This document shows, in pieces, positions 31,693 to 38,086 of a DNA stretch of 38,086 bases. The notes under the pieces were generated by a model that saw only the letters and a program-made list of their open reading frames with translations, was not told where the DNA came from and searched no databases. How positions within the stretch are numbered: position 1 is the first letter of the stretch; each line of letters starts with the position of its first letter. The translations under genes and the position numbers were made by a program. Source of the DNA: Clostridia bacterium (GTDB lineage Bacteria > UBA6262 > WVXT01); NCBI GenBank assembly GCA_030671905.1, contig DAOVHK010000001.1, positions 1 through 38,086 of the forward strand. Reading direction: 5' to 3'.

Positions 31693-32697
31693 ATGGTTAG
31701 ACCAGAGGGAAAAGAAGATTTGAAGTTAGTGGAAAAGTTAGCCCAGGGACGGAAATCGATTCTGGAACAACTCCATAAGATAATTGTGGGGCAGGACGAG
31801 GTGATTGAACAGCTCCTGATTGCTCTTTTTGCCCGAGGTCACTGTCTAATTGTAGGCGTGCCTGGTCTGGCCAAGACAATGTTGATCTCTACGATTGCCG
31901 AGATTCTCGATTTGAAATTCCAGAGAATCCAATTTACCCCAGATCTTATGCCCTCTGATATCACGGGAACAGATGTGATTGAAGAGAATATTTCCACAGG
32001 AAAGAGAAGTTTCCGTTTCATCAAGGGACCCATCTTTGCTAACATAGTCTTGGCAGACGAGATTAATCGTACTCCTCCCAAAACACAATCTGCTCTCCTG
32101 CAGGCTATGCAAGAGTATAAGGTTACTGCCAGTGGAAATACTTACCCTTTAGAACTTCCCTTCTTCGTCTTAGCTACCCAGAATCCCATTGAGCAGGAAG
32201 GGACATATCCCTTGCCCGAAGCCCAGCTTGACCGATTCTTCTTTGAGGTGAATATCGACTACCCTAAGTATGAAGAGGAAAAGGAGATTGTCACTAAAAC
32301 CACCTCCACTTTCCAGGCGAAATTAATAAAAACTCTTAATGCTAAAGAGATAATCCATCTACAGGAGATTGTGCGAAAAGTCCCGGCTTCCGAGTATGTT
32401 GTTAACTATGCAGTAAATTTGGTGACAGCTACCCGACCATCTTCATCCAAAGCTCCGGAATTCATCAAAAGGTGGGTTGGGTGGGGAGCGAGCCCCAGGG
32501 GTTCACAAAACTTAATCTTAGGAGGAAAAGCAAGGGCAATCCTTAATGGACGCTTCAACGTCTCGGTGGAAGACATCAAGGCATTAGCTCACCCTGTTCT
32601 CCGCCATCGTATCCTACTCAACTTTAATGCAGAGGCTGAAGGCGTGCGCACTGATCAAGTAATAGATAAATTACTAAAAACAGTTCGGGAAACTTGA
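31693..32697 (+). CDS. MoxR-family AAA+ ATPase
   Basis: Hexameric AAA+ ATPase of the MoxR/RavA group, chaperone-like partners of VWA-domain proteins. Walker A GVPGLAKT is at 55-62, Walker B with Asp122-Glu123 in LADEINRTPP, sensor ATQNPIEQEGTYPLPEAQLDRF and a C-terminal lid domain complete the 334-residue protein. Strong AAAGGAGG ribosome site. The following genes encode DUF58 and VWA proteins, its usual company, so the complex probably assembles or remodels envelope proteins. Confidence 0.95.
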   Translation: MVRPEGKEDLKLVEKLAQGRKSILEQLHKIIVGQDEVIEQLLIALFARGHCLIVGVPGLAKTMLISTIAEILDLKFQRIQFTPDLMPSDITGTDVIEENISTGKRSFRFIKGPIFANIVLADEINRTPPKTQSALLQAMQEYKVTASGNTYPLELPFFVLATQNPIEQEGTYPLPEAQLDRFFFEVNIDYPKYEEEKEIVTKTTSTFQAKLIKTLNAKEIIHLQEIVRKVPASEYVVNYAVNLVTATRPSSSKAPEFIKRWVGWGASPRGSQNLILGGKARAILNGRFNVSVEDIKALAHPVLRHRILLNFNAEAEGVRTDQVIDKLLKTVRET

Positions 32698-32724
32698 GTC
32701 TGGGAGCAATAGGGTTTCACAGAA

Positions 32725-32750
32725 GAAAAAAGTACCTGTCCCCTTTTTTC
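32725..32750. repeat. Palindrome with GGGGACAGGTAC core (minus-strand reading)
   Basis: GAAAAAAG (32725-32732) pairs with CTTTTTTC (32743-32750) around TACCTGTCCC. The motif AAAGTACCTGTCCCCTTTT is one I have often seen as a dispersed repeat in environmental bacterial genomes. It sits between moxR and the DUF58 gene and its T-rich 3' arm could also give partial termination, lowering expression of downstream genes. Confidence 0.5.
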
Positions 32751-32762
32751 TAGGAGTTAAAA

Positions 32763-33659
32763 GTGGAAGAGTCAAAAAAAGGTTACATCGACCCTTTAAT
32801 TGTGGCTAAACTTTCCACCATGCTTCTCAAAGCAAGATTTGTGGTTGAGGGATTTATTGCCGGACTACACCAGAGCCCCTATAGAGGTTTTAGCCTCGAA
32901 TTCGCCCAGCACAGAGAGTACTCACCAGGGGATGAAACCAGACATGTAGATTGGAAAGTCTATGGGCGAAAAGACAAATACTTCGTCAAACAGTATCAGG
33001 AAGAGACAAACTTGAAAGGATATATTCTCCTTGATAGAAGTGCCTCTATGGGATATAAGAGCAAGGGAATAACTAAGCTCCAGTATGGTTCCTATTTAGC
33101 AGCATCTTTAGCCTTTTTGATGCTCAGACAGCAGGACTCTGTGGGACTGGCCACTTTCGATGAGAGGATTAAAAAATATATTCCTCCCCGCCAGAGCAAG
33201 GGGCACCTTTCGCTAATCTTAGACGAACTGGAGAAACTGGTTCCCTCTTCCCAAACAGGAATAAACCGCTCTCTTCAGGAACTAGGGCAATATACCAAAC
33301 GACGGGGATTGATTATTCTAATTTCTGATCTTTTGGATGAACAGGAAAAGGTTCTGAATGCTTTGAAGTACTTCCGGTTTAAGAAACATGAAGTAATAGT
33401 CTTTCATCTTCTCGACCCCGCCGAGATGGAACTTCCCTTTACCAACGTCCTCTGGCTGGAAGATATGGAGAATGGAAAAAGAGTTCTAACCCATCCCCAG
33501 ATCATCCGGGAGAAGTATAAAAGTGTAATAAAAGAATTTGTAGAAACGTACAAGTTAAGTTGTTTAAGAAGCGATATAGATTATTGTCTTATGGACACAA
33601 AAACTCCTCTTGATTTTGCATTAGGAGCATACCTTGCCAGGAGGAAAATGTTAAGGTGA
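32763..33659 (+). CDS. DUF58 domain protein (VWA-like)
   Basis: A 298-residue soluble protein of the DUF58 family, almost always encoded next to a MoxR ATPase. Hallmarks: GLHQSPYRGFSLEFAQHREYSPGDETRHVDWKVYGR near residues 38-75, split here by the YSPGDE motif, and a VWA-like metal site DRSAS at 91-95. GTG start 6 nt after AGGAG. It presumably binds the MoxR hexamer and links it to the membrane VWA proteins encoded next. Biochemical function of the family is unknown. Confidence 0.93.
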   Translation: MEESKKGYIDPLIVAKLSTMLLKARFVVEGFIAGLHQSPYRGFSLEFAQHREYSPGDETRHVDWKVYGRKDKYFVKQYQEETNLKGYILLDRSASMGYKSKGITKLQYGSYLAASLAFLMLRQQDSVGLATFDERIKKYIPPRQSKGHLSLILDELEKLVPSSQTGINRSLQELGQYTKRRGLIILISDLLDEQEKVLNALKYFRFKKHEVIVFHLLDPAEMELPFTNVLWLEDMENGKRVLTHPQIIREKYKSVIKEFVETYKLSCLRSDIDYCLMDTKTPLDFALGAYLARRKMLR

Positions 33660-33662
33660 GAG

Positions 33663-35843
33663 ATGAACATAACATTTTTAAATCCATCGTTCCTGTGGGG
33701 TTTACCAGTAGTTTCCATTCCCGTACTTATCCATCTCCTCTCCAGAAGAAGGCCGGTAACTTCCCAATTTTCTTCTGTTAAGTTTATTCAATTAGCCTCC
33801 ACCACAGTAGTTAGACGGTTTAAATTGAAACAGCTAATCTTACTTATATTGAGGTCTCTTATTCTTCTCCTGTTAACTCTTCTTTTCGCCAGGCCTGTGG
33901 TGAGGAGAATGCCTCTGTTTGCCCAGGCAGAAGGGGTCTCACGGTCCAGTGTAATCCTCATCGACAACTCTTATTCTATGGGATATATGAAAGAAGGGGA
34001 ATCCCTGTTCGCTCTAGCCAAGAAAGTGGCTAGACGTATTCTGAAAATGACCAAAAGAGGTGACCGCGCAGCGCTCTTTTTAATTTCTGATGAGGTAAAG
34101 CCTTTAGTTTCCTATCTCACTGACGACAAGCAGATTCTCTGGGAGAGGTTGGAGAAAGGCACCTTGAGTTTCCGTCCTACGAATCTCCTCCCGGGTATCT
34201 CTCAGGCATATAAAATTCTCCAGGAGTCCGGTTCACCAAATAGAGAGATTATCCTGATTACAGATTTGGGAATCAACGGATGGCAGGGAATTGACGGAAA
34301 GAGTATAAAAGAATTCGACCCGGAAGTGAAATTTATTATTATCGATTTAAATAGGGAATTGTTTTCCAATGTCGCTATAGCAGAAGTCGATTGTCGCCGA
34401 CTGACTATGGGAGAGACCTCCCAGATATCGGCTAAGATAAGAAATTATTCTAAAGAAAAAATTTCCCGTCTATTTGTTTCAGTTTATCTGAAGCCGCAAA
34501 GCAAGTTTCAAATTGACAGAGAAACTGGAGAGAAAGTAGGCCAGGGCTTTGTAGATTTAAAAGGGGGAAGAGAAGCCAGTAAAGATTTCTTCTACAATTT
34601 CCCTCGAGAAGGAACTTATCTGGGAAAGGTGGAGATTCAGGAAGACAGTCTCCCATCTGACGATAGATTCTACTTTAAAGCAGAGGCATTAGAGAAAATT
34701 AAGGTGCTTCTGATTGATGGCCATCCGGGAATTTCCTCTTTTTCCAGTGAAACATTCTATTTAACACTCAGCCTTTCACCGACCACCTCCGAAGTTTCCA
34801 CTGGACAGTCACCATTAGTGGTGAAGGTGGTCACGCCGGATGGATTTCCCCAAGAGAAATTAGACGATTTTTCTGTAATCTTCCTGGCTAATGTGGGAAA
34901 AGTTACCAGTTCCTTAAGGGAGAGACTCACAAATTTTGTCCGGGAAGGGGGGGGAGTCGTCTTTTCCCTGGGTGATAACGTGAATGCCCAAGAATATAAT
35001 CTTAATTTTGACAACCTCTTGCCAGCTAAGTTGGTGGAAGTTAAAGGAAAATCTAAAGGAAAAAGAGAATTCAAAGCGATTGATTTTCAAGACTTTACTC
35101 ACCCAATCTTACAGGTTTTTGCCCAAGGGAAAGAGGGAGATTTAACCCGAACAAGATTCTACCAATACTTCGCCACTCGGGTTAAACCTTCAGCAAAGGT
35201 GGTTCTCGGTCTTGCAGATGGACTACCTTTACTTATCGAGGGAGAACTGCCGTATCCCGGGGCAGGGAAGGTGTTACTGTTCACCTCTACTTTAGACCGT
35301 GACTGGAATAACTTGCCCAGCAAGCCAGTCTTTTTACCTTTAATCCAACAAATGGTTCGCTACCTAGCTCTCTCTACTTTAAGGGAAGAACCTTGGGGAA
35401 CTTTTCTTGTTGGCGAGGAAATAAGATATAAACTGGGCCCAGGAGAACTACCTCCATCTGTAGAAATAATCGGTCCTCAGGGAAAAAAGTTTTCAGTGAT
35501 TCCCGTCCAGAAGAGAGATTTCTCTGGTATAGAATTTGGCCCTGTGGAGGTGCCCGGTATCTATCAGCTCTCATACATAGCGGATGGAAAATGGAATAAT
35601 AAATATCTACCGCTTAACCTCGATATAGAAAGCAATGAGTCTGATTTGGCCAAAATGGGAACCAGGGAAATAAGAAAACTTTTTCTCACCACACCTATTA
35701 AGATAATCGATGACTTGACTAATTTAGAAAAAGAGATTCTACAACTCCTCTATGGAAAGGAAATATCCAAAAACTTAACCTTTCTTTTAGTGGGATTCCT
35801 GTTTTTAGAGGTTTTTCTGGCAAATCCACGTGGAAAGAGGTAG
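33663..35843 (+). CDS. BatA-like membrane protein with VWA domain
   Basis: A 726-residue membrane protein. The N-terminal BatA module has two membrane helices (about 7-25 and 58-80: FLNPSFLWGLPVVSIPVLIHLL and a Leu-rich stretch). A VWA domain with MIDAS motif DNSYS (101-105) spans about 95-260. A beta-rich domain (about 265-345), a GATase-like alpha/beta domain (about 350-560: VLLIDGHPG, FVREGGGVVFSLGD) and another beta region follow, then one C-terminal helix (about 704-720). Most of it should face the periplasm. It is larger than classical BatA (about 330 residues). It lies 3 nt after the DUF58 gene. Confidence 0.9.
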   Translation: MNITFLNPSFLWGLPVVSIPVLIHLLSRRRPVTSQFSSVKFIQLASTTVVRRFKLKQLILLILRSLILLLLTLLFARPVVRRMPLFAQAEGVSRSSVILIDNSYSMGYMKEGESLFALAKKVARRILKMTKRGDRAALFLISDEVKPLVSYLTDDKQILWERLEKGTLSFRPTNLLPGISQAYKILQESGSPNREIILITDLGINGWQGIDGKSIKEFDPEVKFIIIDLNRELFSNVAIAEVDCRRLTMGETSQISAKIRNYSKEKISRLFVSVYLKPQSKFQIDRETGEKVGQGFVDLKGGREASKDFFYNFPREGTYLGKVEIQEDSLPSDDRFYFKAEALEKIKVLLIDGHPGISSFSSETFYLTLSLSPTTSEVSTGQSPLVVKVVTPDGFPQEKLDDFSVIFLANVGKVTSSLRERLTNFVREGGGVVFSLGDNVNAQEYNLNFDNLLPAKLVEVKGKSKGKREFKAIDFQDFTHPILQVFAQGKEGDLTRTRFYQYFATRVKPSAKVVLGLADGLPLLIEGELPYPGAGKVLLFTSTLDRDWNNLPSKPVFLPLIQQMVRYLALSTLREEPWGTFLVGEEIRYKLGPGELPPSVEIIGPQGKKFSVIPVQKRDFSGIEFGPVEVPGIYQLSYIADGKWNNKYLPLNLDIESNESDLAKMGTREIRKLFLTTPIKIIDDLTNLEKEILQLLYGKEISKNLTFLLVGFLFLEVFLANPRGKR

Positions 35844-35846
35844 TTT

Positions 35847-36620
35847 GTGATGGGACAAGGGAAGTTTGGCTCGTTACTGGTTATAGGTATAGTTATTTGT
35901 AATTTGATTGCCAGTCCTCTTCCAGCCGAGCAGAGGGACAGGTTTGTGTTCAGTCAACTGCGGTATAAAGGAGGAGACTGGGATCCCTATCCTACGGCAT
36001 ATAAGGAGATTCTCCACTACCTGATGACAACTACCAGTGTGAAAGCTCAAAGAGCAAGAAGAGAATTATCATTGAATGCTCCAGAACTTTTCTCTTCTCC
36101 TTTTCTGTATATGACCGGTCACGAGGAATTTGCTCCCTTTACTCGGCAAGAGATAGAGAACCTCAAGCGTTATTTATCCTGTGGAGGGCTACTGTTTATA
36201 GATGATGCTTCCGCAGGGAAAAATCTCGGCTTCAACAGGGCAGTGCATAGGGAACTGGAAAAACTTTTTCCTGATGGAAAGCTAAAAAGGATTCCTTCAG
36301 ACCATGCTGTTTTTCGTTCATTCTATCTATCTCCCCGTGTTGTTGGCCGAAGGGTAGGCAATCCTTATCTGGAAGGCATCGATATTGATGGTCAAACAGT
36401 GGTAATCTACTCCCAGAATGACCTGGGAGGAGCCTGGGTTAGAGATAGATTAGGGAACTGGCTTTATGAATGTGTTCCCGGAGGAGAATTGCAAAGATTG
36501 GAAGCAATGAAACTCTTTTTAAACGTCATTATCTATTCTTTAACTGGCACATATAAGAGAGATGTTATTCATCAACCCTATATTCAACAGAAACTGAAGA
36601 CTCGCAAGACAGCACCGTAA
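35847..36620 (+). CDS. DUF4159 family exported protein
   Basis: A 257-residue protein with an N-terminal signal peptide (about 1-27) and a DUF4159 domain: FVFSQLRYKGGDWDPYPTAYKEILHYL, LYMTGHEEFAPFTRQEIENLKRYL and CGGLLFIDDASAG. The fold resembles a glutamine-amidotransferase-like alpha/beta domain without an obvious catalytic Cys triad. DUF4159 genes commonly sit with MoxR and BatA-type genes. Start GTG 35847 or ATG 35850, both 6-9 nt after GAGG. Role unknown; it probably works in the periplasm with the VWA proteins. Confidence 0.88.
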   Translation: MMGQGKFGSLLVIGIVICNLIASPLPAEQRDRFVFSQLRYKGGDWDPYPTAYKEILHYLMTTTSVKAQRARRELSLNAPELFSSPFLYMTGHEEFAPFTRQEIENLKRYLSCGGLLFIDDASAGKNLGFNRAVHRELEKLFPDGKLKRIPSDHAVFRSFYLSPRVVGRRVGNPYLEGIDIDGQTVVIYSQNDLGGAWVRDRLGNWLYECVPGGELQRLEAMKLFLNVIIYSLTGTYKRDVIHQPYIQQKLKTRKTAP

Positions 36621-36627
36621 ACGGTGC
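36612..36627 (+). other. Hairpin over the DUF4159 stop codon
   Basis: GCACCG-TAAA-CGGTGC: a 6-bp GC-rich stem whose loop contains the TAA stop. There is no T-run. It may slow ribosomes at the stop or be a degenerate palindromic repeat; it ends 6 nt before the AGGGAGGGGGG ribosome site of the next gene. Confidence 0.45.
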
Positions 36628-36654
36628 CCGACCAGGGAGGGGGGGAAGTTAACA

Positions 36655-38086
36655 GTGGGTACTCTCCATTTTTCTTTAGACCCTAATAGACTGTGGCTGG
36701 TAATAGCCGCTATTCTCGTCTTAGTAGCTCTCTTATACTGGAATTTCAAATGGATAGAGAAAAGAAAAGGTCTATTTTTTATCCTAAGGCTATCAATCTA
36801 TCTCCTTCTCATATTTCTTCTCTTTGAGCCAGTAAGAACTATAGAAGAGAAACCAGATGAAGAAGCAAGCGTCGCTTTTTTGATAGATATCTCAAGCAGC
36901 ATGGGAGTGAAGGATCCTATTTCCCGGTTCTCTCTGGTCAAAGAATTTCTGAAAGGTCCTTTACTCGAAGGGTTAAAAGAGAAATATAATCTTCTTTTCT
37001 TTACTTTCGCCTCCACCTTCAGGCGAGCTACAGTAGAAGAAATCCTGCAGTCGATTCCTCAAGGAAAATCGACAGATATTGGACAGGCTTTGGATGGCTT
37101 AGAAGAAGAACTTCGTGGCCAGAGACTGGCGGGAATTTTCCTCCTTACAGACGGAGCTCATAATGTAGGAAGAGATCCCCGTCTGGTAACTGAAAGGATT
37201 CCTGCCTCTATCTTTTCCGTCGGTGTGGGGAATCCCCGAGAATTCAAGGATTTGCAAATTTCTGAAGTTCAAGTTAGCGATTTTGTTTTCAAGAATACTC
37301 CCACAGATATAGGGGTGAACATAAGAAGTTATGGATTTGAAAATAAGGAGATATCGGTTATTTTGAAGAAAGAGACGGAGATACTCCAGACAAAGAAAGT
37401 TCGCATGCCCGAAGACGGGAAAGAGGTCTCTTTGAGTTTGCGATTCACTCCCCGCTTGACAGGCTCTTTCCACTATACGGTTTCCGTTCCCTCTTACAGA
37501 GGTGAGATCTCCTTTGTCAATAACAGAAAAGATTTCACTCTCCAGGTACTGCGGGATAAAATTAGAATTCTCTACATCTGTGGACAGCCAAGCTGGGAAT
37601 ATAAATTTTTAAGGACTGCTTTGAAGAGCAACCCCAGCATAGAACTTGTCTCTTTTATAATCCTGCGTAATCCCGAAAATATCTCTATAGTGCCGGAAAA
37701 TCAGCTTTCCTTGATTCCCTTTCCTACAACAGAAATATTTACTAAACAGATATTCAGCTTCGATTTACTTATATTTGAAAATTTTACCTATACCCGTTTC
37801 GGGATTCCCAAAAAGTACATGGAGAACATTCGAAAATTCGTTATGGAAACAGGGGGAGGCTTTCTGATGATAGGTGGAGATAACTCTTTTGCCCGGGGAA
37901 GATATAAAGGGACACCGATTGAAGAGATATTGCCGGTGGAAATGGAGGAGGTAAAAGGAAACATTATAGATGGTAAATTCAAAATGTTAACCAGAGAAGC
38001 CACTCATCCAATTCTGAGATTATCCGATAACCCGGGAGAGAATAGCCGGATATGGGCAAGGATGCCGGAGTTGGATGGCTGCAATC
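36655..38086 (+). CDS. VWA / GATase-like membrane protein (3' end beyond the window)
   Basis: An open frame from GTG 36655 to the window edge (477 codons, no stop). Two membrane helices at about 12-31 and 42-59 precede a VWA domain with MIDAS DISSS (78-82) and LLTDGAHNVG. A beta-sandwich-like part (about 195-300) and a GATase1-like domain (from about 305: ILYICGQPSWEYKFL, METGGGFLMIGGDNSFARGRY) follow. It resembles VWA/glutamine-amidotransferase-like proteins found at the end of such MoxR operons. AGGGAGGGGGG gives an excellent ribosome site. It is the fifth gene of the operon begun at 31634. Confidence 0.9.
   Translation, partial: MGTLHFSLDPNRLWLVIAAILVLVALLYWNFKWIEKRKGLFFILRLSIYLLLIFLLFEPVRTIEEKPDEEASVAFLIDISSSMGVKDPISRFSLVKEFLKGPLLEGLKEKYNLLFFTFASTFRRATVEEILQSIPQGKSTDIGQALDGLEEELRGQRLAGIFLLTDGAHNVGRDPRLVTERIPASIFSVGVGNPREFKDLQISEVQVSDFVFKNTPTDIGVNIRSYGFENKEISVILKKETEILQTKKVRMPEDGKEVSLSLRFTPRLTGSFHYTVSVPSYRGEISFVNNRKDFTLQVLRDKIRILYICGQPSWEYKFLRTALKSNPSIELVSFIILRNPENISIVPENQLSLIPFPTTEIFTKQIFSFDLLIFENFTYTRFGIPKKYMENIRKFVMETGGGFLMIGGDNSFARGRYKGTPIEEILPVEMEEVKGNIIDGKFKMLTREATHPILRLSDNPGENSRIWARMPELDGCN

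Overview
The window is 38,086 bases of bacterial chromosome, tightly packed, with every supported gene on the + strand. No gene-free stretch reaches 300 bases; the longest gap is 31502-31691. Gene content points to an uncultured diderm (Gram-negative-type) bacterium: it has LolA for outer-membrane lipoprotein transport, a signal-peptide-bearing envelope operon, the MEP isoprenoid pathway (Dxr, IspG) and bacterial-type ProRS, NusA and IF-2. Intergenic regions carry short GC-rich palindromes and MITE/REP-like elements. Phylum cannot be fixed from the sequence alone. From memory the style resembles candidate phyla such as Omnitrophota or Aerophobota, but that is a weak guess.

Layout. (1) 1-9615: a tail-anchored UBA-domain protein of unknown function, then rpsB-tsf-pyrH-frr-uppS-cdsA-dxr-rseP-ispG-radC. 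(2) 9677-23300: proS, nusA-infB-ylxP-rbfA-nrnA-truB-ribF, a diguanylate cyclase, rpsO-pnp, accB and a small winged-helix protein. (3) 23374-31501: uppP, ftsK, lolA, rodZ, pgsA, pgpA, recA, a metallo-beta-lactamase-fold hydrolase and a XerC/XerD recombinase. (4) 31634-38086: a separately promoted MoxR ATPase - DUF58 - BatA-like VWA - DUF4159 - VWA/GATase-like operon, cut off by the window end.

The order from rpsB to recA closely follows the large rpsB...nusA-infB...rpsO-pnp...ftsK/spoIIIE...rodZ(ymfM)-pgsA-recA cluster of Bacillus. Compared with that cluster, polC, rimP, ylxR, ylxQ and cinA are absent, while ispG, radC, nrnA, a diguanylate cyclase, accB, lolA and pgpA are interleaved. The genes therefore join translation (S2, EF-Ts, RRF, ProRS, IF-2, RbfA, TruB, S15), RNA turnover (PNPase, NrnA), envelope precursor supply (UppS, UppP, Dxr, IspG, CdsA, PgsA, PgpA, AccB), envelope proteolysis and transport (RseP, LolA) and chromosome maintenance (FtsK, XerD, RecA).

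Most genes overlap or lie within about 20 nt, suggesting long operons. Clear internal promoters precede nusA, the diguanylate cyclase, ftsK and moxR. The most unusual points are: the unknown UBA-domain tail-anchored protein next to rpsB-tsf; a three-arm alternative-pairing leader before rpsB; a Rossmann-GAF-GGDEF fusion driven by a perfect consensus promoter that predicts a leaderless mRNA; truB lacking any standard start codon at its conserved N-terminus; a pair of polarised inverted-repeat elements at 15.0 and 31.5 kb; and the five-gene MoxR/VWA envelope operon.
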